From CBDCDJ01 sp965215355 (GTDB lineage Bacteria > Deinococcota > Deinococci > Deinococcales > Trueperaceae), in contig CBDCDJ010000007.1 in assembly GCA_965215355.1 (NCBI GenBank), positions 496,001 through 560,000 on the forward strand: a DNA stretch of 64,000 bases. Reading direction: 5' to 3'. The notes beneath the pieces were generated by a model. It did not search any database. It saw nothing but the letters and a program-made list of their open reading frames with translations, and was not told where the DNA came from. The position numbers and the translations under genes are program-made. Shown one piece after another: positions 32,789 through 41,332 of this stretch; the first letter of the stretch is position 1; each line of letters opens with the position of its first letter.

Positions 32789-33967
32789 ATGAACTGGATT
32801 GAAACGGCGCAAGCCGAACTCGAGCGGCAAGGTTTGGCGGGCTGGCTTCTCTACGACTTTCGCGGCAGCAACCCGGTGGCGAAGCGGTTTCTTACGCTTG
32901 GCGGAGGTCTGCTGAGCCGCCGCGTCTTCTTGTACGTCCCTGCCAACGGCACCCCGACGCTGCTCCTCCACGCCATCGAGCGCGGCTCATTGCCCGCATT
33001 GCCCGTCACAGTGCGCGCCTACAGCAGCCGAGAGTCCTTGAGAGAGGAACTCGAGAAGATGCTGCCGCAAGCTAAAGTCGCCCTGGAGTATTCTCCCGAC
33101 AACGACATCCCTTACGTCTCCTTTGTAGACGCGGGCACGGTCGATATGCTGCGTTCGCTTCACATGGAAGTCGTGAGTTCGGCCGACCTGCTGCAAGCCT
33201 TCAGCGCCTGGACGCCCGAACAACTGGCCGCCCACCTGAAAGCCGCCGAGCACGTGTTGCAAGCCAAAGACATCGCCTTCGAATTTCTCTCCTTACAAAC
33301 GCAGATGGGCACGACGATTCGGGAGACGACCCTCCAAAAGGTTATCACCGACTACTTCGACGCGCACGCGCTCGAGTACGACCACCCGCCCATCGTCGGC
33401 TTCGGCCCGCACGCGGGCGACCCACACTACTCTCCCAAAGCGGGCGCGGACGCCGTTTTAAAGCCGGGCGACGCCGTGTTAATCGACCTCTGGGCCAAAC
33501 TGCCCGAGAAAAGCGCCCCCTACGCCGACATCACCTGGATGGGCTGCTACGGCGAACCCTCTGAAAAGTTTCTGGACGTTTGGGAAACGGTGCGGGACGC
33601 TCGAGACCTGGCCGTCGCCACCATCCGGCAAGCCTACGACGAAGGTCGTTACCCCCAGGGCCGTGAAATCGACCGCGCCACGCGGGACTTTATCACCGGC
33701 AAGGGCTACGGCGACGCCTTCATCCACCGCACCGGCCACAGCTTGGGCACCCAGCACACCCACGGTGAAGCGGTTCACCTGGACGACTTCGAGACTCGAG
33801 ACACCCGCGAGCTTCGCCCCGGTATCGCGGTGACGGTGGAGCCGGGGGTGTACTTAGCCGATTTCGGCGTGCGCAGCGAAATCAACCTCGTGTTGGAAGA
33901 CGGTGGGCCGCGGGTGACGACGGAGGAGCAGCGGGAGTTGGTGGTTGTTCCGGTGGCGGGGAGCTGA
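32789..33967 (+). CDS. M24-family Xaa-Pro aminopeptidase-like protein
   Basis: The 392-residue protein has a creatinase-like N-terminal domain (about residues 1-140) and a pita-bread M24 domain. Metal-binding positions are visible in DAVLIDLWAKLP, ADITWMG, FIHRTGHSLGTQHTHGEAVHLDDFE and TVEPGVYL, with a later glutamate in VRSEINLVLE. It probably removes N-terminal residues preceding proline. A TAAACT hexamer ends 5 nt before the ATG (leaderless). Confidence 0.88.
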   Translation: MNWIETAQAELERQGLAGWLLYDFRGSNPVAKRFLTLGGGLLSRRVFLYVPANGTPTLLLHAIERGSLPALPVTVRAYSSRESLREELEKMLPQAKVALEYSPDNDIPYVSFVDAGTVDMLRSLHMEVVSSADLLQAFSAWTPEQLAAHLKAAEHVLQAKDIAFEFLSLQTQMGTTIRETTLQKVITDYFDAHALEYDHPPIVGFGPHAGDPHYSPKAGADAVLKPGDAVLIDLWAKLPEKSAPYADITWMGCYGEPSEKFLDVWETVRDARDLAVATIRQAYDEGRYPQGREIDRATRDFITGKGYGDAFIHRTGHSLGTQHTHGEAVHLDDFETRDTRELRPGIAVTVEPGVYLADFGVRSEINLVLEDGGPRVTTEEQRELVVVPVAGS

Positions 33968-33986
33968 AGATTTGCGAAGAGGATAG

Positions 33987-34232
33987 CTATTCGGCGTAGG
34001 CGAGGTCGTTTTGGACGAAGTCATCTAAAGAATAATTGGGATACTCGAGCCCGTGCGAGGTGTACCAGCGGATGGCTTCTTGACGGCCCAAGCCTAAAAC
34101 GCTTCCCGCCTTGGCGACCGTCATGCGTTCTTGCTGGACGAGGAGTAACAGCACACCCTCGAGGATTTCGCGCTGCGGCTCGCTGCCTAGTGCCTCGAGG
34201 ACTTCGGTGGGTAGCTCGAGCTGGAGGGTCAT
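33987..34232 (-). CDS. UPF0175-family antitoxin-like protein, no visible toxin
   Basis: An 81-residue protein with the UPF0175 pattern: LELPTEVLEALGSEPQREILEG, then LLLLVQQERMTVAKAGSVLGLGRQEAIRWYTSHGL. The family is generally regarded as antitoxins containing a helix-turn-helix. No PIN or DUF3368 toxin gene is adjacent; the M24 gene converges with it. A TAAGAT hexamer ends 6 nt before the ATG. Confidence 0.75.
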   Translation of the reverse strand: MTLQLELPTEVLEALGSEPQREILEGVLLLLVQQERMTVAKAGSVLGLGRQEAIRWYTSHGLEYPNYSLDDFVQNDLAYAE

Positions 34233-34552
34233 AGACCTATCTTAGTCGAAAAGAGATCACGTACCGATGGATTTTGGAACAGGACGAGCGTGAGTGTGAA
34301 GCACTTCTAAAATTTCTTTCGCAAGTCTCGGGGCTTCGGTGTAGTCCAGCGTTTTTATGCCGTCACCGTGAAGTAGCTCGAGCAGTTCCTCCGTGTCCTC
34401 AGCGGCTTCTTTTTTGGAGGATAATAGCCGAGCACGGCGAATTCCGCGTCTCGGTAAGTTTTTTAACCTTTCTGTACCCGACAATCCTCATCTGTGCTGC
34501 TGAGGTAGAGCTTGATATGATACTGAAAGCAACTTTGAGGGAGTCACTTTTG
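34233..34552. other. Left border of the AT-rich island, no convincing gene
   Basis: Base composition shifts here. A 75-codon minus-strand frame (34257-34484) would need a TTG start and matches no family I know, so I do not call it. A TATGAT that could serve as -10 for the island operon lies near 34516. No inverted repeat, tRNA gene or integrase marks the boundary. Confidence 0.4.
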
Positions 34553-35290
34553 ATGAAGAAAATTCTTCTGCTATCTTGCTCGAGCCAAAAACGCCAAAGC
34601 CCCGGTTTTCTGCCGGCTGTGGAACGCTATGACGGTCCACCCTTTAGATTACTAAGAAAGTTTTCGCTGAATAATCCAGAGCAAAGACCCCAGACGTATG
34701 TTATTTCAGCAGAGTACGGTTTTATTGCAGATGACACCTTTATACCTAATTACGATAGAAAGATGACTCGACAACGAGCGGAAGAGTTAAGGGTCAGCGT
34801 CACACGGGAATTAAGAGAGCGTCTAGGCAAAGACCTCAACTCTGGAAGTGAAGGTGATGTGTTTATACACATGGGAAAAACTTACCTTCAAACTATCCAG
34901 GGTTTAAATAAAGTAATGCCACAAAACTACAGAGTCCGGACAGCTCAAGGCAGCCCTGGAGGAAAACTCTCAGCACTTTATGATTGGCTTTACGGAGAAC
35001 CGCCTGCTAGCAAAGTAGCAAATCACGCTAAAGTGCGTGCCAAACCAAAAATCAGAGGTGTCGAGATTAGCTTATCTGTGGCCCAAATAAATTCACTTGT
35101 GGTTGAGCAGTTGAAAAGCAGTGACCAAGGGTCTAAAAACTTTCAAGCTTGGTATGTGTGCATCGGTGGTCATCGGATTTCACCCAAGTGGGTGGTGAGC
35201 CAAATAACGGGTTTGTCTGTCAGCGCTTTTCACTCGAGCGAGGCGCGACGAGTTTTAACACAACTTGGATTTGAGGTGGGACGAGCGTGA
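34553..35290 (+). CDS. DUF6884/YaaA-like protein with C-terminal DNA-binding-like domain
   Basis: First gene of the island operon, 245 residues. Residues about 1-145 match the DUF6884-type fold: KKILLLSCSSQKR with Cys8, YVISAEYGFIADD and IPNYDRKMT. Residues about 165-245 form a separate domain with WYVCIGGHRISPKWVVSQITGL and SSEARRVLTQLGFEV. It resembles the small domain seen at the ends of some restriction enzymes (pattern Y.V.I.G....PK.V...TG...F....A...L..LGF). The base or nucleotide it acts on is unknown. GAGGGAG precedes the ATG, and the stop overlaps the next GTG. Confidence 0.65.
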   Translation: MKKILLLSCSSQKRQSPGFLPAVERYDGPPFRLLRKFSLNNPEQRPQTYVISAEYGFIADDTFIPNYDRKMTRQRAEELRVSVTRELRERLGKDLNSGSEGDVFIHMGKTYLQTIQGLNKVMPQNYRVRTAQGSPGGKLSALYDWLYGEPPASKVANHAKVRAKPKIRGVEISLSVAQINSLVVEQLKSSDQGSKNFQAWYVCIGGHRISPKWVVSQITGLSVSAFHSSEARRVLTQLGFEVGRA

Positions 35291-36780
35291 GTGATACTGA
35301 GAAGCGTCGTCTAACTGAGCAGGGTGTGCAAGAAGACCTTCAACGCCAGCCACACCTTTTTATGAAACTAGCAGAAAATGCGTTCACAGTAGCTGAAAGT
35401 TTACGGTCAAATTACTTTCACAATACAGCGAGCTTTATAACCGCCCTGCGTCAGACAATGCACTACGCGTCTTTGGGAAAGCGCGATCCTATTTTAGATG
35501 TCCACACTATTGAAGGGGCTGAGTGGAAACTACTTCGTGATGAGGTTATTACATTCATTGATGGCGGTGTAGGACAAGTACAAATTTCAAGTCAAGTTCC
35601 CATTTTGCTTCGTGTTGGCTCTTATTGTGTCAGAACAGGAGAGCGTCAGTTAGCAGAGCGAGAACAGTTTGGCTACTACCCCGTAATCTTAGGTGATCTC
35701 GAGGGGGGTAGTAAAGAGCGTAAAGATTTCATTGACATCGTGCGCATCACAGCTGAGTTATTAGGTGGTTTATCGGCTTTAGAGCGCACACCTGATTTGC
35801 GTGTCCTTATGTTTCACGGTCCTTTGGTTTACATGATGAGTGGTTACGCAGGGCATACAGCTTTCACAGAAAATGATATAGACCTGTTCCTACGTCAGTA
35901 CGCTTCTGATCCCGAACTTGGAAGAGGACTGAAAGAGGAATTCTTGCAAGAAGCCAGAGAAATTTATTACCAATTGACCGGAGACGTATACAGACAGTGG
36001 TGTGATGAAAGACTTTTTGAGCCGCTAAGTTGGATAGCCTTCCTTTATCGTCGGTTGATTGCTACAGCGCGTCAGCGTACCCCTGTTCCTCTGATATGTG
36101 GTGTTGTTGAGCGGGGCGGAAATCTAAAAGAGTTTAGCGAAAAATTCTTACTAGAAAGGGTGTTCAAGAATTTACGAGACCCTAAACGCAATAATCCAGA
36201 TTATTTCAACAATATGTATGGTCGTTCCGACCTAAACTCGCCTGAAGCACTTCTTAAAAAACTCGGTTACACTGATTCTCTACTTTTGGCGATGCTTTTA
36301 GAGCCCAGACAATACTCAGAGCCTTGGGAAATAAAAAGCAAATATCAAGGTTTAAGCAGTGCCGAGGTCGGTAAGCCGAACAAGCCAGGCAGAGACAGAT
36401 TTCAGTTTCCTGCTCTACAACCTGGAAATCAGATTGGCTTTCCTCGGGTTACCGGGTGCTACGTCCACGTTTCAGATACGACTGAGCCTATTCGTGTTGA
36501 GGTATTCAGTGATTTGGGAGATCAGATGGATGAAGTGGTTAAAAGGGTTTATCTTTACTCTCAGTTATTACCTGGTTATGGCTTCCCAGTCGGCTTAGAT
36601 ATTGCTGATAAACATGCACACGTTCCAAATTGGCTAACGGACGCTTATGGAAAGTTGATTAAACATCAGTTGGGCGTCAGCTTGCAAAGTGGTGAGATAA
36701 ATGACGCTGAAATGCGGCGTATACTGGTTCAGGCTATTTATATGACGCATCGGGACTGGCTCTTCCGGCCTCAAAGTTAA
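35287..36780 (+). CDS. NurA-like nuclease
   Basis: The 497-residue product has the layout of NurA, the 5'-3' nuclease that works with HerA. The first acidic strand ITFIDGGVGQVQI carries the candidate catalytic Asp92. Downstream come RITAELLGGLSALE, LRVLMFHGPLVYMM (equivalent to the DGPL motif, here HGPL), VPLICGVVERGGN, and a C-terminal GYGFPVGLDIADKHAHVP like the family ending. It is larger than typical NurA (about 350-450). It overlaps the upstream stop and lies 14 bp before the HerA gene, the usual pairing. The assignment rests on motif order, not alignment. Confidence 0.68.
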   Translation: MSDTEKRRLTEQGVQEDLQRQPHLFMKLAENAFTVAESLRSNYFHNTASFITALRQTMHYASLGKRDPILDVHTIEGAEWKLLRDEVITFIDGGVGQVQISSQVPILLRVGSYCVRTGERQLAEREQFGYYPVILGDLEGGSKERKDFIDIVRITAELLGGLSALERTPDLRVLMFHGPLVYMMSGYAGHTAFTENDIDLFLRQYASDPELGRGLKEEFLQEAREIYYQLTGDVYRQWCDERLFEPLSWIAFLYRRLIATARQRTPVPLICGVVERGGNLKEFSEKFLLERVFKNLRDPKRNNPDYFNNMYGRSDLNSPEALLKKLGYTDSLLLAMLLEPRQYSEPWEIKSKYQGLSSAEVGKPNKPGRDRFQFPALQPGNQIGFPRVTGCYVHVSDTTEPIRVEVFSDLGDQMDEVVKRVYLYSQLLPGYGFPVGLDIADKHAHVPNWLTDAYGKLIKHQLGVSLQSGEINDAEMRRILVQAIYMTHRDWLFRPQS

Positions 36781-36794
36781 GGACACTTCTAAGA

Positions 36795-39050
36795 ATGGTT
36801 AACAGATCTCGTATACCTATCGAAATAGCAAGAGAAGTCTTAATTGGAAGTGGGCATAGGTGTGCAGTTTGTGGGGAGGGCTGTCCGCTCGAGAGAGCAC
36901 ACATAATACCTTGGCGCGAGTCGAAAGAGCACAAAGTTGAAGACTTGATTTGCCTATGCGCAAATTGCCATGCGCGAGCTGATAAAGAAAAGTGGGGAGA
37001 AAAAACTCTTAGAGAATATAAGAAGAAGCCTTGGATTGTGCGACGCTTTGAAGATACCGTTCCAATCACAAATCCTGTACAAGAGGTTGAGTTAACGATT
37101 GGCGAGCTTGAAATAACTCAGTACGGCGAATCACACAAAAGGCTTCTTCAATATGCTTTAGCAGCTTTCCTCAATATTTCACCTGAAGTTGTACGCATTA
37201 CTGAAGTTAAAAAAGGTAGTGTAAAGGTAACGGTGGAGCTTCCCGCAAAGGATGCAAATAGCCTTATAAAAGCTTACAAACGTGAAGATCTCGAACTTGA
37301 AAGGTACCTTAATCCTATGAATGTTGTCAAACTTCGTCAAGTGAATTCATATGTAGGCACCATCGTTGGTGAAAGCACAAGCCGAGAACTGCGGTTAGCT
37401 CTTGCACATGAATCAGTCCGTGAGCAGGACATTATTGCTGTAGATGCAGAATTGAAGAAACCCGATAGTGACGATGAAACAGAAAAAATTCGCATTTGGG
37501 CTAAGGTGCAGCGCATCGAACGTATCAACCCTCTTTTCCCATCGGAGGCGGGACATGAGCTAGCGGCTACACAAACCGACCCTTTTGATACGGTTCTTTC
37601 CCTAAGCCGAGAAATGGTGACGGCAGTCTGTCAAGTATTAGGGGCTGAGCCGCTTAATGGTAGTGTTAGTGGCAAGCTGAACCAACTCCGATACCCAGCT
37701 AAGCCAGCCACTCGGGCCTATCGTCCGAAATCAGAAGATATTGCACGTATCGTGGTGGGAGACCTACGAGAGCAGCAAACGCGGGCGCTGGATTTAGCCA
37801 CACTGTCTAACCGACCAGGGGTAAATGTGATGGTCGATGGTCACGATATTGTGACGCGCCATTTGGCTATCCTCGCGATGACTGGTGCAGGCAAAAGTGT
37901 AACGGCAAGACGAATTATCGAGGAATTGGCTAAGAAAAATTACCCTATTGTAATTTTCGATCCACATGGAGATTACACAGGTTTAGCTGATGTTCCAGGT
38001 TTGCGTGAGAAGGTCAAACGTTATCATGCCCAATTTCCTGTTTTCGAACAATCCTCTGAGACAGTAGTCACAGTTGTTGAAACTCTTGGTTGGGAATTAG
38101 CTAAAACCCACCGAAGTATGTTTGATTCTCTATTTTACGGCGCAAAAACATTCCTTGCAACTCAAGAAAAACAAGAAGAACGAGCTAAGTGGTTGAGTGA
38201 CCTTTTAAGTAATCCAAATATCGCCAAGTACGGTATAAAGCCTGATCTTTACTTTTTGGCCGACTTCGTTCAAGCAGTGGTAGAGGCAAACAAAGGCGAT
38301 AACGAAGGTGCTGTCAAACAACTTATAGAGTGGAGTAATCAAGATCAACTAAAAACCAACAAGCAAACTGCTGGATGGCTAGAAGGCCTTCCTAACAATT
38401 TAAGGGTGGCAGCAAAACGGCTCAAGCAGATGGAAAATATTAGTAAAAGGGTTGCGGGAAATAGTGAGCCCTTGCCGACCGACCGTACGGAGCTTGTCCG
38501 CTACGGAGGCATCAGCATTGTAGCTCTTGCTGGTTACACGGGAGATTTTCAAGCAACTCTGTATAGTCTTATTGCAGAGAAAATATTCAGTGCTCGGGTT
38601 GCTAATGAGTTAAAGCTGCCTGTCTTACTGCTCTTGGAAGAAGCCCACAACTTTGCGCCTGCTCGAGCTTCTACAACGGCAGAGCAAAACGCCATAACGA
38701 TCACTAAGCAAATAGCTCAAGAAGGTCGTAAGTTTGGTGTTGGTCTAATCTTGATCAGTCAACGTCCTTCGCGACTGGATGAAACAACGCTTTCACAGTG
38801 TAACTCTTACGTCATCATGCGTATGGTCAACCCAGCAGATCAGAGTTTCATCCGACGGGTAATTGAATCACTTGGCGAAGATGAGGCTCGCATGTTACCT
38901 GACCTAGATGTGGGTGAAGCGGTACTCTCAGGGCAATTCATTAACTTCCCAGTTCTTGTGAAAATTAAGGAGCCTGAATCACAGGGCGAGCACGAAGAGA
39001 GAGATGCCTTCAAGGTACTTGAGGAAGCTTATGAGGGCGTGGGGGCTTAG
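36795..39050 (+). CDS. HNH nuclease-HerA ATPase fusion
   Basis: A 751-residue multidomain protein. Residues 1-65 are an HNH domain (CAVCGEGCPLERAHIIPW, then LICLCANCHARAD). Residues about 98-172 resemble a small domain ending GSVKVTVELP, as in effector-associated domains of bacterial NTPases. Residues about 178-260 look like the HAS barrel of HerA. The rest is a HerA/FtsK-type motor: Walker A TGAGKS (364-368), VIFDPHGDYTGL, Walker B LLLLEEAHNFAP (Glu615/616), and ILISQRPSRLDETTLSQCN. HerA translocates DNA for NurA; an HNH nuclease on the same chain is unusual. Confidence 0.82.
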   Translation: MVNRSRIPIEIAREVLIGSGHRCAVCGEGCPLERAHIIPWRESKEHKVEDLICLCANCHARADKEKWGEKTLREYKKKPWIVRRFEDTVPITNPVQEVELTIGELEITQYGESHKRLLQYALAAFLNISPEVVRITEVKKGSVKVTVELPAKDANSLIKAYKREDLELERYLNPMNVVKLRQVNSYVGTIVGESTSRELRLALAHESVREQDIIAVDAELKKPDSDDETEKIRIWAKVQRIERINPLFPSEAGHELAATQTDPFDTVLSLSREMVTAVCQVLGAEPLNGSVSGKLNQLRYPAKPATRAYRPKSEDIARIVVGDLREQQTRALDLATLSNRPGVNVMVDGHDIVTRHLAILAMTGAGKSVTARRIIEELAKKNYPIVIFDPHGDYTGLADVPGLREKVKRYHAQFPVFEQSSETVVTVVETLGWELAKTHRSMFDSLFYGAKTFLATQEKQEERAKWLSDLLSNPNIAKYGIKPDLYFLADFVQAVVEANKGDNEGAVKQLIEWSNQDQLKTNKQTAGWLEGLPNNLRVAAKRLKQMENISKRVAGNSEPLPTDRTELVRYGGISIVALAGYTGDFQATLYSLIAEKIFSARVANELKLPVLLLLEEAHNFAPARASTTAEQNAITITKQIAQEGRKFGVGLILISQRPSRLDETTLSQCNSYVIMRMVNPADQSFIRRVIESLGEDEARMLPDLDVGEAVLSGQFINFPVLVKIKEPESQGEHEERDAFKVLEEAYEGVGA

Positions 39051-39052
39051 AT

Positions 39053-40084
39053 TTGCTGGTCGTTGCTGGCCTCTCGCTTCGTGGGCTCAAACCCAACATT
39101 TGGGATTCAAATTCTCCTTACTACCTTTCTGATTTACAAGCTGTCATGGTCTCTTATGCCGACTTTCATAGGATGGGTGCCAGAAGGCGCAAGGCGATGG
39201 AACTAGGGTTGCACGCCTCACTTGGTGTTCCCGAGCATATAAAAATTTATCTGGATAATGGAGCATTTTACTTTCTCAGGAATGAAGGTGAAGCGCCCAG
39301 AAAAGAGTATGAAGAGTTCGTTCGAGAGGCCAAGCCGGATTGGTATCCGATCCCTCAGGACTACATACCTACGCCAAAGATGACGCCACATGAGCAACAG
39401 CAGTGCCTCGAGCGCACAATGGATATGAATTACGATTACGAGCATAATGGGTTTGTGCCTGTCATCCATATCAGCCGAGTTTTGGACAGCTATATCTATC
39501 TAGTTAATCAGAATGTCAAAGTAGCGGCTAAACCGTTTATTGCTTTGGGGGGTATTGTCCCTAATTTGTTAAGAGCCCCCAAGGCGCTCTCTCACGATAC
39601 TATTTTGGAAAACTTGCGTCGAGTTCGTCAAGCTTTCTCTGAAAAGCAACTTCATCTTTTTGGCGTTGGTGGTACGGCTACATTGCATATAGCTGCTTTG
39701 TTAGGCATGGATTCTGTGGACTCGAGCGGTTGGAGAAACCGTGCGGCAAGGGGGATGATTCAACTTCCTGGTACTGGAGAGCGAATCATAGCCGAACTTG
39801 GCAAGTGGCGGGGTCGTCAAGTCAACTCAGAAGACTTGGAGAAGTTAGAGACCTGTCCTTGCCCTGCTTGTCAGCAGTATGGTGTCGATGGATTGAGGGC
39901 GAGTAAGATTTCTGGCTTCTGTAACCGTGCCACACACAATTTATGGGTTCTACTCAATGAAGCGCAACTGGTCGAAGAGCATTTAGCCTTCGGTGATTAT
40001 GAAAAGTGGTACACGAAGCATTTGGATAACACGATTTACCGCCCACTGATTGAGAAAGTGCTCAAGATGGACTCAACATCTTGA
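39053..40084 (+). CDS. DpdA-like transglycosylase of the TGT superfamily
   Basis: The 343-residue protein retains the catalytic elements of tRNA-guanine transglycosylases. IYLDNGAF (Asp68) corresponds to the first active-site Asp. LFGVGGTATLHIAALLGMDS followed by VDSSGWRNRAARG (Asp223) corresponds to the nucleophile region. A zinc site CxCxxC (268, 270, 273) is completed by His295 in ATHNL. It is too divergent for housekeeping Tgt, and its neighbours are DNA enzymes, so I infer a DpdA-like role inserting a 7-deazaguanine into DNA. The start is TTG, 2 bp after the HerA stop. It overlaps the queC remnant end by about 20 bp. Confidence 0.75.
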   Translation: MLVVAGLSLRGLKPNIWDSNSPYYLSDLQAVMVSYADFHRMGARRRKAMELGLHASLGVPEHIKIYLDNGAFYFLRNEGEAPRKEYEEFVREAKPDWYPIPQDYIPTPKMTPHEQQQCLERTMDMNYDYEHNGFVPVIHISRVLDSYIYLVNQNVKVAAKPFIALGGIVPNLLRAPKALSHDTILENLRRVRQAFSEKQLHLFGVGGTATLHIAALLGMDSVDSSGWRNRAARGMIQLPGTGERIIAELGKWRGRQVNSEDLEKLETCPCPACQQYGVDGLRASKISGFCNRATHNLWVLLNEAQLVEEHLAFGDYEKWYTKHLDNTIYRPLIEKVLKMDSTS

Positions 40085-40250
40085 TGCCAAGCGTTTCGTC
40101 TACTTTTTTTGCGGCTCCCAACTCACGCTTGTGTCTCTGCCCGTATTTAAACGAAAGGGCGATGACCTCATATCCATCCGCGAGAGCTTGAGCGGCGGCT
40201 TTAGTTGAGTCCAAACCCCCGGAGAGCAAAACGTCCGCTTTCGGAATCAG
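40064..40250 (-). pseudogene. queC: Truncated queC (7-cyano-7-deazaguanine synthase)
   Basis: Only about 60 residues remain. The PP-loop LLSGGLDSTKAAAQAL, then VIALSFKYGQRHKRELGAAKKV, aligns with the QueC N-terminus, and the frame stops 5 codons beyond homology, exactly where the island's last gene ends. The C-terminal two thirds, including the zinc cysteines, are gone. The frame overlaps the stop of the upstream transporter gene. At the expected start the sequence reads CTGATT, so the original ATG may also be lost. The fragment cannot be catalytically active. Confidence 0.85.
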
Positions 40251-40864
40251 TACCCTTCCAGCGCCAAACCTTGTGCTCGTAAATTGTTTCTTACCCAATA
40301 CACCAAGGGGATAAGAAGCGTACTGATAAGCATTTTGACAACGATCTGCCCCAGCATCAGATTTAATAAGGGTGCTCCTGTTCCAGCAAACGCCAAAGTT
40401 ATAAAAATCAACGAATCGACTGTAGTGGAAGCGGCGTTTGAAGCCAGAACCCGTCCTGCAATCGTGTGTTTGAAGCGCTCGAAAATAACAGCGTCTATCC
40501 AGGTGGAAACGAAATAGGCTGCGAGTGAAGCGGCAACGACTCGAGCCGTTGTGCCAAAGACCGCCTGATAAGCAGCATCGTCGAACCACACCGGCTTGGG
40601 TAGCACGGTGATTAAGAGACCGTAAGCTGCCAAGATGGCGTTGGCAATCAAGCCAGCCCACAGAAGACCTTTGGCGACTTTCCAACCACCGACGGTGTGA
40701 ACCGCGTCGCGCAATGTGAAGGTGAGCGAGTAAAGAAAAATTGCACCAGGAAGAACCATCGGGCCGATTTGAACGAGCCTTCCTGCGGTAGCGTTTGAGA
40801 CGAGTTCGGCGGCGATGTAGACAGCAGACAAAATCGTCAGCATGACCGAGGCGTTTTTGTTCAT
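40247..40864 (-). CDS. Queuosine-precursor transporter (YhhQ/VUT family)
   Basis: The 205-residue membrane protein has about six helices and VUT-family landmarks: AAELVSNATAGRLV, FLYSLTFTLRDAVHTVGGWKVAKG, AAYFVSTWIDAVIFERFKH and NAASTTVDSLIFITLAFAG. Members import preQ0 or preQ1 for queuosine synthesis. It was probably cotranscribed with queC, now truncated directly downstream. It could supply a 7-deazaguanine precursor both for tRNA and for the neighbouring DpdA-like enzyme. Confidence 0.9.
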   Translation of the reverse strand: MNKNASVMLTILSAVYIAAELVSNATAGRLVQIGPMVLPGAIFLYSLTFTLRDAVHTVGGWKVAKGLLWAGLIANAILAAYGLLITVLPKPVWFDDAAYQAVFGTTARVVAASLAAYFVSTWIDAVIFERFKHTIAGRVLASNAASTTVDSLIFITLAFAGTGAPLLNLMLGQIVVKMLISTLLIPLVYWVRNNLRAQGLALEGY

Positions 40865-40981
40865 AAAAGTAGTTTCTCCACTGGGGCAGTTTAACAGGAA
40901 ATGGGTATGGCGAAACTCTGCGCTCGTCCGTTCATACTGGTAACTTTTTGTGAGAAGATAAGGGAAACGAACCCGTTATCT

Positions 40982-41332
40982 TTACTCCAAAGGCAAATAA
41001 ACAACTCGGTCTGTCCATTCATCAGCTTCAGTTGCTTGAACGACGAGTATCAAATCCTCGAGCACTGCCCCTAGCGACGCTCTACGCCGCCAGATGAAGA
41101 CACCCGGCATTCTTTGTTCTCCAAGCACACGCTCGCAAGCAAAATCTGGGAGGGTGCTCACGTCTTGCGTGACAAGGATGCGACCTTCAGCGGCAGCAAA
41201 GGCAAGAACTTCGGGGTCGCCCGCACCTAAAAGGCCGGTGTGGCGCAGTTCTAGAATGTCGATTTCGGGTAGTGCGCGTCTTAAGCCTCGAGCCAAGGTT
41301 GGGGAAACGTGTTCATCCGTCAGAAACTTCAC
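40982..41332 (-). CDS. DUF5615 (PIN-like) toxin
   Basis: The 116-residue protein shows the PIN-like DUF5615 pattern: MKFLTDEHVSPTLARGLRRA with an N-terminal acidic residue, then GDPEVLAFAAAEGRILVTQDVSTLPDFA with the second acidic site. Such proteins are predicted metal-dependent RNases. Its start overlaps the stop of the DUF433 antitoxin by 4 bp. Confidence 0.85.
   Translation of the reverse strand: MKFLTDEHVSPTLARGLRRALPEIDILELRHTGLLGAGDPEVLAFAAAEGRILVTQDVSTLPDFACERVLGEQRMPGVFIWRRRASLGAVLEDLILVVQATEADEWTDRVVYLPLE

Noticed and set aside
34257..34484. 75-codon minus-strand frame at the island border
   Set aside because: It needs a TTG start, has no ribosome site or leaderless -10, and matches nothing recognisable.
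39053..40084. DpdA-like gene considered as housekeeping tgt
   Set aside because: The catalytic and zinc residues fit the superfamily, but the rest of the sequence and the operon context with NurA and HerA differ from bacterial tgt, which normally sits with queA or yajC/secD.
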